Positions 9,209 through 18,942 of a stretch of DNA of 64,000 nucleotides are shown piece after piece. Each line of letters begins with the position of its first letter. The first letter of the stretch is position 1. The stretch covers positions 2,914,001-2,978,000 of the forward strand of contig NZ_CP063785.1 in NCBI RefSeq assembly GCF_025860405.1, given 5' to 3'. This stretch comes from Tolypothrix sp. PCC 7712 (lineage in GTDB: Bacteria; Cyanobacteriota; Cyanobacteriia; Cyanobacteriales; Nostocaceae). The notes beneath the pieces are model-generated. The model saw only the letters and a list, made by a program, of their open reading frames with translations, had not been told where the DNA came from and did not search any database. The translations under genes were made by a program, and so were the position numbers.

Positions 9209-9531
9209 AAAATTATCGTCAATATATCCAAAATATTTTAACTCAACACGGCAAATATAAATATAACCATGAAGAAATCGAAAATCAATTAATATTTGAT
9301 ACAATACACGACCATTATCAGTTAATGCGTATAGGTTGGAATGGTTTAAGCCGTGTGTATCACAGTATCATTCATTTTGATATTAAAAATGGCAAAATCT
9401 GGATTCAGCAGAATATGACAGATATAGATTTAGCACAGGAACTTTTGGAAATGGGAGTACCAAAGGAAGATATTGTATTCGGTTTACAACCACCATATAA
9501 ACGTCCATATACAGGATATGGAGTGGCTTAA
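9196..9531 (+). CDS. xisI: XisI family protein
   Basis: 111 residues: MEKLENYRQYIQNILTQHG, then FDTIHDHYQLMRIGWNG and a C-terminus ending YKRPYTGYGVA. This is the full-length XisI family pattern. XisI was named as a partner of XisH in excision of the fdxN element in heterocysts, but xisHI pairs are widespread in multicellular cyanobacteria far from such elements and their role there is unknown. The start overlaps the end of xisH by 13 bases. A ribosome site GGAGG lies at 9181-9185. It is intact while xisH is not. Confidence 0.88.
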   Translation: MEKLENYRQYIQNILTQHGKYKYNHEEIENQLIFDTIHDHYQLMRIGWNGLSRVYHSIIHFDIKNGKIWIQQNMTDIDLAQELLEMGVPKEDIVFGLQPPYKRPYTGYGVA

Positions 9532-9553
9532 AAAAACTTAGACTATTAACTGA

Positions 9554-10462
9554 ATGACACGCTTCATACATGACAAATTCGCTAAGGACTATCTAGAAGA
9601 GTTACTCAAAGATTACGGAGAAGTCAAAGCATCAGAAAAAATCTCAGGAGAGATAAAAGAAATAGATGTTTTCTTCACGCCTAACAAACAGCAAAACTCT
9701 AATTTACAAATCTTGGGTTTACTAGGAAAATTTGCCGAAAATCCCGCCATCATAGAACCATTCCGCAATCCAGCTTCTAGCGATGAAATATGCGACTGTA
9801 TCCTCAAATTATTAGAAGTCAAAGCTTCATTACGACGCGAAGCTAAAGCCAACAAAATCAAACTTCAAGACTCAGAAATTCCCAAATTGTGGATTCTGAC
9901 TCCCACAGTATCGGAAACGAGATTATCTAGCTTTGGCACTGTGCAAAAATCAGATTGGTTATCAGGAGTACATTTTCTCCCAGATGCACTACGGACAGCA
10001 ATTGTCGCCATACATCAACTACCACAAACACCGGAAACATTATGGTTGAGGCTTTTAGGTAGAGGAAACGTACAGTCACAAGCGATTATCGAATTGCAAG
10101 AGTTACCATTAAATCATCCATACCAAAAAGCCACTCTTGAATTAGTTTACAACTTGCGCGAAAACTTGAGAATCAATCAAGAATTATCAGCAGATGATAG
10201 GGAGTTAGTTATGCGATTAGAACCGCTTTATCAAAGAGATAGAGAACAAGCCAAGTTAGAAGGAAAGCAAGAGGGAAGGAGAGAAGGAGAACAAGAATTA
10301 ATATTACGGTTACTCAATCGCCGGATTGGGGAAATTAATCAATCATTAATTGATCGCATTCAAGAATTATCGATTGAACAATTAGAAAATTTAGGAGAAG
10401 CATTACTAGACTTTTCTAATGTGGCTGATTTAGAAAATTGGTTAAACCAACAACAAGGATAA
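9554..10462 (+). CDS. Rpn/PDDEXK-family putative transposase-like nuclease with DUF4351
   Basis: 302 residues. The N-terminus MTRFIHDKFAKDYLEELLKD with GEIKEIDVFFTP fits the Rpn/PD-(D/E)XK fold common in cyanobacteria. The middle (QSDW-like, PETLWLRLLGRG) is family-typical. After a charged stretch (KLEGKQEGRREGEQE) the C-terminal 60 residues form a DUF4351 domain: LILRLLNRRIGEIN, IQELSIEQLENLGEALLDF. Related proteins promote recombination or cut DNA; the catalytic lysine is hard to place here, so activity is uncertain. It follows xisI by 22 bases and may be cotranscribed. Confidence 0.72.
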   Translation: MTRFIHDKFAKDYLEELLKDYGEVKASEKISGEIKEIDVFFTPNKQQNSNLQILGLLGKFAENPAIIEPFRNPASSDEICDCILKLLEVKASLRREAKANKIKLQDSEIPKLWILTPTVSETRLSSFGTVQKSDWLSGVHFLPDALRTAIVAIHQLPQTPETLWLRLLGRGNVQSQAIIELQELPLNHPYQKATLELVYNLRENLRINQELSADDRELVMRLEPLYQRDREQAKLEGKQEGRREGEQELILRLLNRRIGEINQSLIDRIQELSIEQLENLGEALLDFSNVADLENWLNQQQG

Positions 10463-10486
10463 ATCATCACTAAATTTGAGAGGTTC

Positions 10487-10519
10487 AGATCCCCGACTTC
10501 TTCAAGAAGTCGGGGATCT
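10487..10519. terminator. Hairpin, likely bidirectional terminator; dispersed repeat
   Basis: Perfect 16-bp arms AGATCCCCGACTTCTT and AAGAAGTCGGGGATCT with a one-base centre, followed by TTGTTT. It lies between two convergent genes. The same core (GATCCCCGACTT / AAGTCGGGGATC) recurs at 33292-33324, so it is also a dispersed repeat. Confidence 0.7.
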
Positions 10520-10522
10520 TGT

Positions 10523-13500
10523 TTATCCTAACTTTTTCTTGTTCATTTCATCCGATCGCTTTTCCTCAATCTTTTTCACCCCTTCTCCCACATCGGGATT
10601 TAAAATCCGTTCACTCAACTTCGCTAAAATCGCTTGGCGTAACTGCTGATCGTCAGGTAATTCTGCCAAAATTTTGTCAACAATCTTTTCAACCTGCGAT
10701 TCTCTACCATGATCTACCCATACCATTTGATGAATTTCCTGACCATCAGGACGAGTCATGGTAATCCGTCGCGCTTCAAAACCTTCTCCTTTGGCGGCGA
10801 CTTCTTTTTGTAAAGCTTCCAGATTTTTAAACCGTCGCACCAAATCCGCTAACTTCATTTCAAATGCAGTCGCATCATCATCTGTCCAAGATTCAGCGGG
10901 TTTATCCGCCACAATCATCACCAAAGCTTCTAACCACTGAGAATCACTCTTGCTTTCATCCGATGCAGCACGAATAAAGCGTTTTAGTAGCGGCTCAATA
11001 CATTTCCCTGCTAAATAATTCGCCCTGACTCGCAAATCTTCCCTGAGTTTTGTTTCCTGGCTTCTCACACCAAAGGCTTCATAAATGAGTTTCTGACAAT
11101 CGCTTAATAAGCGATCGTAAGCTGTATGAATTTCTCTGAGGGCGTGAACTAATTTAGTCCGTAAAGTTTTCGCAGTTACACCATCATCGCCAGTTTCAAT
11201 CCCTATTGAGGGTAAATTACAAGCTGCTGGTAAGGCCTTAAACAACAATTCATCTGGTTCGACAGTAGTTTGTAATGCTTTTAAAATTGCTCTTGGTTCT
11301 GCTGCCAAATTGCGGGTTTGTTGAGTATATTTAGGCAGTTTTTTAACAAATTGATAAAGCGGAGTCACAACTGTTAACAAGGTGGCGTTACGCACTTTAC
11401 CTAATTTTTTTAACTGAGGATTGCGTAAAATTGCTTCTAATTCTTTGAAGACTTCTGCCCTTAATCCAACTACTGCAAAATATTTAACTGCAAATCGTTC
11501 AGGATATTTTACTAATAACTCAAAATGTTCAGTTCCTAATACAGGAATAAATGTCCCATCTTGATACAATCCCAAATCATCAGCATGGTGTAAAAGTACA
11601 GCCGCCAAAATTACCGGAACTGCACCCTGTTTCACACCGAATGGAGGTGTAGCTAAATGCTGATATAGCAAATCAAAGGTTTGGCTTTTTTCTGTAGCTG
11701 CTAAACAAAAATCCTCAACTGCTTCCCACAGAGAATTTAACCCTGAGTTTTCTGATGGGGGATAAAAATCCCAATATCCTTCTTCCTGACGATGAATCCC
11801 TGTTTCTTCTAACAGAGAATAATACATACTAACTTCCGGCCCATAACCTTCTAAGCCTAATTTCTCTTCATTTTGATGTTCCAACATTGCTTGAATCAAT
11901 TCACGTCTAGCTTTCGCCCCTTGAGAGGTTAAATCACGACGGTTAATTAATTCATTCCACAAAATGGGACTGCGATGATAAACGCGATCGCAAATCTCAG
12001 AAAGCTTACTATTAAAATCGCTAATGTTGTTCAGCTTTTCAACTTGTCCTTGAATCCAACATTGCTGATTTCCCCCAATACTAAAGGACTGATTAAGGGT
12101 TTCATCTAAAAATTCTTCAGCTTCTTGTAGGCGATAATTTACCTCTTTGCGTGCTACCCCATCAGTTTGTAACTCTTTGGCTGTTTTTTTGATATTATTC
12201 AAAGCCACAAATTCTAGGGTACGAATTCGCAAAATATCTAAGTTAGCTGCACTCAAAATTACTAATGGTTTCCCATTGCTAGTTGTGGAAGGAACAGAGA
12301 TAGGAAGTTCTTCATCTACCCAATACCCCACAAAACCATCAGCATCCAAACTATTACAGCTTAATTTGCTCAAATCTTGGGATTTATCTAAATAATGCCG
12401 TTCAAAATAACGCAAAGTCCCTGTTTGATAACTGTGACGTTGTGCGACTAAAGGCTTAAGAGGACGGTGAATAGATAAGAGTTTTACTAAAGGCGATCGC
12501 TCTTGTTCTATATATATACTTAACTCACTGTCAACATTAAAATCAGAACCTTGCCAAATTCGCAATTCATCTAACTGACGACGATGAGTAATAAGATTTT
12601 GTTTTAACAGTTTATCAATAATTTCCTGCCAATAATTAATCTCTGCTGCTGAGGGAATATTGCACATTGCTAAAGAGACTAAAGTTCTTGTCGCCCTCAT
12701 CGAACCTGTAACTGTAATCAGGTTCAGAACACCAATAGTTTTTAGTACCCTGAGACTATCTTCTTCTAATCGTTTCGCATCATTAATTAAATCTTGAACT
12801 TCCACCCATCTTTGCAAATTAGGACGAGAAGCTAAACCCATTCCCGCAGATTCAATAAAATAATCATAAACTTGGTACAATTTCAGACAAGGCCATTCAT
12901 GGTTTTTCAGTGTGACTGTTTCTAAGAAATTCCGAAACGATAATGGTTCGCTACTAGTTAAAAATGTGAACAAAGAACGGTCATTTTGAGCATATTTTTG
13001 ACAAAGGCTTGGTAACACCAAAGCCGATAAAGGATGTAATGGATAAACTTTTTGGATAATTTGCTCCGTTACTTCTTCATCTGCCAGCATTGATTCTAAA
13101 TTTTCAAACCATTCCAGAGCATAAGTATGGGTGGCAATCCTAATATTATCTGCTGCTGTTGACGAAGTCTCTCGAAGAGAAGAGTTAATTGCTTCACCAA
13201 TCAAACTCATCATTTGTCCAGATGATTCAGTAAAAGAAATATCTTCAAATCTCCCCTGAATTTTCGCCCATTCGTTCTTTTGAATAGTTGCTAATCTTTG
13301 CCCATATTCTGCAAAAGCCTGGTGTAAAATTCCTAAAATATAAATAGGATTTTTTTGATTTTTTGGTAATTCAGCTAATTGTTGTAAAAGATATAAATCT
13401 TCATCACCTTGAGCATGAGCAGCATACTCTAAATTCTTTCCTAGTTCGTCAATTACCAGGAAAATTCCACTTTGAGATTCCGCAGCTAATGCCAACACTA

Positions 13501-14065
13501 AATTAGGAATTTCTCTACTATCAAGCTTACCACCCTCATTAATTTCCGCTTCTAAATCTACTAATTGACGCACAGTATTAATTTTGTTTCTTTGGCTAGG
13601 AGTCCAAAAACTATTAATGCCTGTTAATAAAGCTCTAATAATGGTGTGGCTAATCGGTTCTCTTTGTCCTGTAGCTACAGCCCTAATTAATCCTGTCGGG
13701 TGAATTTTTTCCTCAATTAATTGATAAATATCACTATCTTTACCTAATTTATTTTCAGCTATTGATAAAGCTTTAAGATGTATTTGACTTTGAGAATTAG
13801 CAGCCAGAGAAATTAAATAATGAGCAAAAGCAGATTTCCCAGTACCGTAAACACTGGTTAAAGTCCAAGCCCTATTTCCTTCATCAGAATTAAAACTATT
13901 TACAATACGTTTTAGAGAATCAATTGCTCTTTTAGTTAGCACATAACCCTCTAAAGCTTCCACACTATCTAAATCTCTTTCTAAATTAATTGAACGAGAA
14001 TAGCGACGCTGGAGGCTAAAATAGTGGGATAGCTTTTTGTTAGTCATATTTTTACTCATTTTCAT
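10523..14065 (-). CDS. Large P-loop ATPase, phosphorothioation-restriction type
   Basis: 1180 residues. Walker A is SVYGTGKSAF at residues 71-80 and a Walker B-like strand is GIFLVIDELGKN near 210. The rest is a long helical body with no motif I can name. This layout resembles the large ATPases next to DUF4007 in Dnd-associated restriction clusters, and the BrxC/PglY class in general. Its ATG overlaps the TAA of the DUF4007 gene (TAATG), so the two are coupled. The C-terminus is lysine-rich (KKIEEKRSDEMNKKKLG). In an intact cluster a helicase and GHKL ATPase would follow; here they lie beyond foreign genes. The reading frame is intact. Confidence 0.8.
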   Translation of the reverse strand: MKMSKNMTNKKLSHYFSLQRRYSRSINLERDLDSVEALEGYVLTKRAIDSLKRIVNSFNSDEGNRAWTLTSVYGTGKSAFAHYLISLAANSQSQIHLKALSIAENKLGKDSDIYQLIEEKIHPTGLIRAVATGQREPISHTIIRALLTGINSFWTPSQRNKINTVRQLVDLEAEINEGGKLDSREIPNLVLALAAESQSGIFLVIDELGKNLEYAAHAQGDEDLYLLQQLAELPKNQKNPIYILGILHQAFAEYGQRLATIQKNEWAKIQGRFEDISFTESSGQMMSLIGEAINSSLRETSSTAADNIRIATHTYALEWFENLESMLADEEVTEQIIQKVYPLHPLSALVLPSLCQKYAQNDRSLFTFLTSSEPLSFRNFLETVTLKNHEWPCLKLYQVYDYFIESAGMGLASRPNLQRWVEVQDLINDAKRLEEDSLRVLKTIGVLNLITVTGSMRATRTLVSLAMCNIPSAAEINYWQEIIDKLLKQNLITHRRQLDELRIWQGSDFNVDSELSIYIEQERSPLVKLLSIHRPLKPLVAQRHSYQTGTLRYFERHYLDKSQDLSKLSCNSLDADGFVGYWVDEELPISVPSTTSNGKPLVILSAANLDILRIRTLEFVALNNIKKTAKELQTDGVARKEVNYRLQEAEEFLDETLNQSFSIGGNQQCWIQGQVEKLNNISDFNSKLSEICDRVYHRSPILWNELINRRDLTSQGAKARRELIQAMLEHQNEEKLGLEGYGPEVSMYYSLLEETGIHRQEEGYWDFYPPSENSGLNSLWEAVEDFCLAATEKSQTFDLLYQHLATPPFGVKQGAVPVILAAVLLHHADDLGLYQDGTFIPVLGTEHFELLVKYPERFAVKYFAVVGLRAEVFKELEAILRNPQLKKLGKVRNATLLTVVTPLYQFVKKLPKYTQQTRNLAAEPRAILKALQTTVEPDELLFKALPAACNLPSIGIETGDDGVTAKTLRTKLVHALREIHTAYDRLLSDCQKLIYEAFGVRSQETKLREDLRVRANYLAGKCIEPLLKRFIRAASDESKSDSQWLEALVMIVADKPAESWTDDDATAFEMKLADLVRRFKNLEALQKEVAAKGEGFEARRITMTRPDGQEIHQMVWVDHGRESQVEKIVDKILAELPDDQQLRQAILAKLSERILNPDVGEGVKKIEEKRSDEMNKKKLG

Positions 14066-14976
14066 TAGGAATTATAATAATTATCTAAAATTTCCGCAGC
14101 TACAACATCTGGTTCATTAGGTAATGATAACTGAATGAGTCCAGCAGTATCTTCCAAAACTATCGTATTAAATTCTTTAGCAACTGTTTCAATAGCTGCA
14201 CATAAAATATTTTCCGTCAGTTTAAATACCATCCCTGGACTACCTTCATCATAAAGTAACTTACGAATAGTAATTGTATTGCTATCTTGATTTGCCCAAC
14301 TCGCATATTCTAAACAAGCTGCTACTATAATCGATTCTGGTAAGTTAGACTTTGAGCCAATTTTAAACTGATAACTTTTGCCGAAATTACGAATTAAACC
14401 TAATTCGTTAAACGGACAATCTATAGAATCTTCAATTGGGGTATTATCTCTAATCAAATCCTGTGCTGAATACATTCGTAAAATACAATTGACATCTTTG
14501 ATAAAAGAAGAATCAGCAATGGTTTTATTGAAACTTTTAATATAATCCTTCAAACCTGCTAAAATATCTTCTTTGGTAAAATCTAAATCTCGAAAAACAT
14601 TAAAAATATAATACCAAGCCGCCGCTTCACAAGTAGGCTTTAACAAATTCCAATGTAATAGCCATAAAGATGCCGGATCTTCTAAATAAGAGTCCCAACC
14701 ATTGTTTCCTAACAGTTTTTCTCCAAATGTTGTTGGTAAGCTATTTTTATCAATAATTTTGAAAGCACTACACCAATAGCGAATAGCTCGTACCATATTT
14801 TTACCAACGCCCAGACGTACAGGTGCATCATCTTGTAAGAAAATACCTGGATTTCTCTGAGCTGCATCGAATCCTTTTTTCAACCAACCAAACCGAGGGT
14901 GAAAAGTTTCATGGTTGGCAAATACTGGATTGACTGGACTTTCCAGATTTTTTAAATTCAGAGTCGTTTGGATCAC
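14065..14976 (-). CDS. DUF4007 family protein
   Basis: 303 residues. The family signature is at the N-terminus: NHETFHPRFGWLKKGFDAA, followed by APVRLGVGKNMVRAIRYWC. DUF4007 proteins are found with DNA phosphorothioation genes and other restriction-type clusters; a role as DNA-binding or modification-sensing subunit is inference. It heads the operon here, with the large ATPase overlapping its stop codon. Start at ATG 14976. Upstream DNA is AT-rich and gene-free, so the promoter is probably within 14977-15150. Confidence 0.85.
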   Translation of the reverse strand: MIQTTLNLKNLESPVNPVFANHETFHPRFGWLKKGFDAAQRNPGIFLQDDAPVRLGVGKNMVRAIRYWCSAFKIIDKNSLPTTFGEKLLGNNGWDSYLEDPASLWLLHWNLLKPTCEAAAWYYIFNVFRDLDFTKEDILAGLKDYIKSFNKTIADSSFIKDVNCILRMYSAQDLIRDNTPIEDSIDCPFNELGLIRNFGKSYQFKIGSKSNLPESIIVAACLEYASWANQDSNTITIRKLLYDEGSPGMVFKLTENILCAAIETVAKEFNTIVLEDTAGLIQLSLPNEPDVVAAEILDNYYNS

Positions 14977-15516
14977 GATGAAATGGTTATAATAGCAACT
15001 ATTTTATTTATTATGACTCAAAGTAGACACAATTTATTTACTATTATTAAAAATATTTTATTAATATCATTAAAACCTCAATATTTTGCATAATATATTG
15101 ATTGAAAATAGTAACTAAACCGAATGTATACTCCATTGTTTACACGAAATTTTAAATATATATACAACTTATTTTTAACTAAAAAAATACGTTATTGCTA
15201 ACTTGAAATCAAGGAATATTATTTAAGTTATGAGGTTAATTACCAATTGCATACAGACAAAATCAACCGTCATGAAATCATACTTACTCAACAATATTTT
15301 CTCTATTTAGTCAAGTAAGTTGAGTCAGCAAACTTCACCCTAGAGTTTGTCCATAGTCTATGCACTGCTCTAGTTCCTGATCAAAAGTTTTAAGTCTCGC
15401 TTCTACTATTGGTAACTACAAGGCTTTGTATCCTAAGAAGCTTGGTTTAATGTCTCTTATAATTCACCAAGGACATTAATCTGTCAACACGACAAGAAAT
15501 GAGTGAATGTACAAAA
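14977..15516. other. AT-rich gene-free region
   Basis: About 540 bases without a supportable gene. The first 200 are very AT-rich and should hold the promoter for the DUF4007 operon. I see no repeat array or clear terminator here. Confidence 0.5.
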
Positions 15517-15589
15517 CGAGCGCGGAGGAATTTGAACCCCCGACCCACAGATCTGGAATCTGTTACTCTATTCCCTAAGCCACCCGCCC
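15517..15589 (-). tRNA. tRNA with anticodon CCA, atypical
   Basis: Read on the minus strand, 73 bases fold as a cloverleaf. The acceptor is GGGCGGG against CGCGCTC with one G-G mismatch and a G-T pair. The D stem is GCTT/GAGT, the anticodon stem ACAGA/TCTGT with loop TTCCAGA, the variable loop is 5 bases, and the T loop is TTCAAAT. The anticodon reads CCA (Trp). No CCA tail is encoded. It does not resemble ordinary bacterial tRNA-Trp, whose loop is CTCCAAA, and position 37 is G rather than A. It may be an extra, divergent or decayed tRNA. Confidence 0.6.
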
Positions 15590-15659
15590 TTAATCTTTTC
15601 GATGAGAACAAGTTGAGGATAAAATTTGCAGATGAGAAGTGCGATCGCACTCCTCAAGC

Positions 15660-16844
15660 TTAAAGATAACTGGCGGGATCTACAGGTGTGCCATTACGCC
15701 TTACTTCAAAATGCAGGTGAGGCCCGGTAGATAAACCAGTGGAACCCACAGCCGCGATCGCTTGTCCGCGTTGTACTCCTTGTCCTTCGGAAACGAACAA
15801 TTCGCTGGTATGACCGTAAAGTGTAGTAATACCGTTGCCATGGTCGATAATTACAGCTTTTCCATAACCGCCATACCAGCCAGCAAAAATTACTGTTCCC
15901 GAATCAGCGGCGCGAATTGTACTACCATAACTAGCGGCAAAGTCTAGCCCAGCGTGAAAGCGACGATAGCCGAGAATTGGGTGTATTCGCCAACCAAAAG
16001 GACTGCTAGTAGGTGCATCACTGGGATATGCGAACATCCCTGTGCCGCGAATAATCACGCTTTTACTGTTGCTGTTGGTTTTCGCTTGTGCTTCTGCAAT
16101 CTTTTGTTGAATGAGAATTTCTATATTTTTGGAATCTTGTTCTAGTTGGTTTTGTGCTGCTTCTAAAGCCAAGCGATCGCTATTCAGGCGTTCAATTAAC
16201 TCTGATTGTGACTGCGCTTGCGCTTGATAATCAGCTTTCTGCGCTAGTAATTGTAGACGAATCAGCGCTATTTCGTTTTTTTGCTGCTCTACTGCGGTTT
16301 TTTGTTGACTAATTAACTTGGCTTTTTGATTAAGTTTTGCCAAAATTTGCCGATCTGCTTGGTAGACCAACTTTAGCTGATGACGACGGCTGATAAAATC
16401 ACTAATATTTTCACTTTGCAGTAAGATTCCCCATCCCTGGCTAGCAGGCGATCGCTGCAGAAAGCGCAATCGTGCAACTGTGGCTGCTTGTTGCTCTTCA
16501 TAGGAAATTTCTGCTACATCTAAATCAGTCTCCAATTCTTGCAAGCGTTGATTAGCTTGGTTTAAGCGCAATTCCGTATCTTGAATGTGGCTATCAGTGG
16601 TTTGCAGATTTTGTTGTAACCCATTGAGGCGATTTTTTGCGGCTTCTTGCAGATTAGTTAAGCGATCGCGTTCTTGAACTACATTCTGACGTTGTTGCTG
16701 AACTTGTTGCTGCTGCTGCTTGAGGGTATTAATTGATGGTGTATCAGTTGCATAGATTGGCAAAGCTAGAATTAATGTCAAAAAAATGACACATAAAATC
16801 CCAGACAATACCATTTGCCACCAATACCAAAATCTCTTGTTCAT
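15660..16844 (-). CDS. M23 peptidase with coiled coil (EnvC/NlpD-like)
   Basis: About 394 residues from ATG 16844 (MNKRFWYWWQMVLSG), which gives a clean signal peptide ending near PIYATD; a start at 16913 would add 23 residues before it. Residues about 40-260 are a long coiled coil rich in Gln and Glu. The C-terminal LytM domain has HAGLDFAASYG (zinc ligands H and D) and GPHLHFEVRRNG (HxH). Residues are complete for an active zinc endopeptidase or an amidase activator of cell division (EnvC family). It acts in the periplasm on peptidoglycan. Just downstream on the same strand is the tRNA. Confidence 0.88.
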   Translation of the reverse strand: MNKRFWYWWQMVLSGILCVIFLTLILALPIYATDTPSINTLKQQQQQVQQQRQNVVQERDRLTNLQEAAKNRLNGLQQNLQTTDSHIQDTELRLNQANQRLQELETDLDVAEISYEEQQAATVARLRFLQRSPASQGWGILLQSENISDFISRRHQLKLVYQADRQILAKLNQKAKLISQQKTAVEQQKNEIALIRLQLLAQKADYQAQAQSQSELIERLNSDRLALEAAQNQLEQDSKNIEILIQQKIAEAQAKTNSNSKSVIIRGTGMFAYPSDAPTSSPFGWRIHPILGYRRFHAGLDFAASYGSTIRAADSGTVIFAGWYGGYGKAVIIDHGNGITTLYGHTSELFVSEGQGVQRGQAIAAVGSTGLSTGPHLHFEVRRNGTPVDPASYL

Positions 16845-16990
16845 GGTGTGAAATTGCCAAAAGCGATGACTCCAAGCCAACACCATGAGGATGATTTTCA
16901 AAATCCGGCCCACCTACTCAAACTTAATTTAATCTGTATCAACTTTTTCAGCCAAGTTTTAACACAGACTCATGGTAATGTCATTGGTGT

Positions 16991-17172
16991 TGAGGAGTAG
17001 GAGATGAGGGAGATGAGGGGGATGAGGGGGATGAGGGAGATGAGGGAGATGAGGGAGATGAGGAGGATCAGGGTAAAAGGAGACAAGGGGAAATAAACAT
17101 TACCAATTACCCATTACCCATTACCCATTACCAATTACCCATTACCAAACACCAAACACCAAATACCAAACC
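16991..17172. repeat. Two short tandem repeat arrays
   Basis: 16991-17069 repeats GAGATGAGGG/GGATGAGGG units about eight times. 17098-17172 repeats ATTACCA, ATTACCC and ACCAAAC heptamers. Both are short tandemly repeated repetitive (STRR) sequences typical of Nostocales intergenic DNA, and they fill the space before the gene at 17187. Confidence 0.85.
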
Positions 17173-17186
17173 CTAAATTAATTTAT

Positions 17187-17510
17187 ATGAATACTCGCAA
17201 AGCAATTCTTCTAATTACTTTAGTTATGCCTGGTTTAGCAGTGGTGGGAATATCGCTGTATTGGTTTATTTTGGATTATGACGCGCTAGGAAAAGCTGAA
17301 AACAATGTAGAAAGGCTAGCAAAAAATGCAAAACTTAGTTATGGGCAGTTAGATTACGCCTATCATCGGACTTTAGCGCATCGCATTAATGTATTTGCTG
17401 ATGGGACATGGGGATTGCTGGGAGGAGTAATTACAGCAATAGGTATACATGGGCTAGCAACTGTTCGAGAGCAAAATGGGAGCAAAGAAAAATCAGTTTC
17501 AGATAAGTGA
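17187..17510 (+). CDS. Small membrane protein, unknown
   Basis: 107 residues with two predicted membrane segments: ILLITLVMPGLAVVGISLYWFI at about residues 7-28 and WGLLGGVITAIGIHGLA at about 75-91. Between them is a soluble loop with DYDALGKAENNVERLAKNAKLSYGQLDYA. The tail is charged. No family is recognised. The gene starts directly after a heptamer array, which must hold or displace its promoter. Confidence 0.6.
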   Translation: MNTRKAILLITLVMPGLAVVGISLYWFILDYDALGKAENNVERLAKNAKLSYGQLDYAYHRTLAHRINVFADGTWGLLGGVITAIGIHGLATVREQNGSKEKSVSDK

Positions 17511-17544
17511 TGAGTTGTGAGCAACCCAAACTCGATATTTGTCG

Positions 17545-17625
17545 GTTAAGGGGAAAAAGGGGAATGGTTCAAGGGAAAGAAAAAACCCTTTAACCTTTCC
17601 CCCTTAACCAATTTTCAGTTCAAAA
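17545..17625. terminator. Inverted repeat between convergent genes
   Basis: GGTTAAGGGGAAAAAGG and CCTTTCCCCCTTAACC face each other around a 30-base loop. The position between convergent genes suggests a bidirectional terminator. Similar GGGGAAAGG elements occur near 37760-37825. Confidence 0.45.
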
Positions 17626-17687
17626 CGCTTAACTGAGTAGTTATTGATCCCACACTTCTGGCTGACTGAATTGTGGGAGTTTGTCAG

Positions 17688-18704
17688 TTATTTACCAAAC
17701 ACAGTACCGAGAGAACGGGCAATGTTTTGTGGTTGCATTGCATCCATTGCGGCTGTCGGTTCGTAGCCACAGTGCATCATGCAATCGGCACATTTGGGAT
17801 TACCACTGGCGCGGCCGTATTGGCTCCAATCGGTTTCTTCTAGCAATTCCTTAAAGGTGGCGTAATAACCATCACCAAATAGGTAACAGGGTTTTTGCCA
17901 ACCGAAAACGCTGTAACTAGGACTACCCCAAGGTGTACATTCATAGTCTTTCTCACCAGTGAGAAAGTCTAAATATAAGGGGTTGTGATTGAAGTTCCAG
18001 TTTTTCTTGCCTGCTTTCTGGGGAGCCAAGATTTCCCGGAATAAGGCGTGTGTTTGTTCACGCTGGAGAAAATGATTTTGATCTGGTGCTAATTCGTAGC
18101 TATAACCAGGAGAAATCATCATTCCATCTGTATTCAGAGTTTCTAGAAACTCAAAAAACTCATGCATTTCTTTGGGGTCAGTACCATCAAAGATGGTGGT
18201 GTTAGTTGTGACGCGAAAACCCCTAGCTTTAGCAGCACGAATGGCTTTAACAGCAATATCAAAAACGCCTTTGCGATCAACAGATTTGTCGTGTAAATCG
18301 CGCATTCCGTCTAAATGAACGCTGAAGGTGAGGTAAGGGGAAGGTTGAAATTTATCGAGGCTTTTTTCTAATAACAAACCATTGGTACACAAGTAAATAT
18401 ATTTCTTGCGTTCCACTAATCCCCGCACAATTTCATCAATTTGGGGATGCATTAGCGGTTCTCCCCCAGGAATGGAAACCACTGGTGCGCCGCATTCTTC
18501 CACAGCAGCAAAGCACTGTTCTGGGGTAAGATTTTGTTTTAATATTTCCGGTGGATGCTGGATTTTACCACAACCATTACAAGCTAAGTTACACCGAAAA
18601 AGCGGTTCTAACATTAATACTAAAGGAAAGCGTTTGCGTCCTTTCAACCGTTGTGTAACTAGATATTTCCCAATATCTATAGCTTGTTGTAGATTAATTG
18701 CCAT
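17688..18704 (-). CDS. hpnH: Adenosyl-hopene transferase HpnH
   Basis: 338 residues. This radical SAM enzyme joins the 5'-deoxyadenosyl group to diploptene to make adenosylhopane, the first step of extended (C35) hopanoids. The iron-sulfur cluster motif is CNLACNGC; the SAM-binding glycine motif is [11 protein letters not shown]. The C-terminal cysteines CADCMMHCG match the HpnH-type tail. Length is family-normal. It lies 240 bases after hpnA on the same strand and may be in the same operon with the RND gene. Confidence 0.93.
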   Translation of the reverse strand: MAINLQQAIDIGKYLVTQRLKGRKRFPLVLMLEPLFRCNLACNGCGKIQHPPEILKQNLTPEQCFAAVEECGAPVVSIPGGEPLMHPQIDEIVRGLVERKKYIYLCTNGLLLEKSLDKFQPSPYLTFSVHLDGMRDLHDKSVDRKGVFDIAVKAIRAAKARGFRVTTNTTIFDGTDPKEMHEFFEFLETLNTDGMMISPGYSYELAPDQNHFLQREQTHALFREILAPQKAGKKNWNFNHNPLYLDFLTGEKDYECTPWGSPSYSVFGWQKPCYLFGDGYYATFKELLEETDWSQYGRASGNPKCADCMMHCGYEPTAAMDAMQPQNIARSLGTVFGK

Positions 18705-18942
18705 TACTTCTGTTCACTCCTCTGTTGGTTAAAACACCACTAATAACAATTCGTAATTTGTAATTCGTAATTCGTAATTACGAAAATCCTAGAACATTTA
18801 TTTGACCCTCCGAATTTTAGATTTTAAATTTGGGACTTCGTTGTGAGCGCTCAGTCGAACGATTTTGTATTGTTTTTGTTGCAAGCACAGCCTTGGGTGG
18901 AACAAATATCAAATTGTCAATCTAAAATCCAAAATCCAAAAT

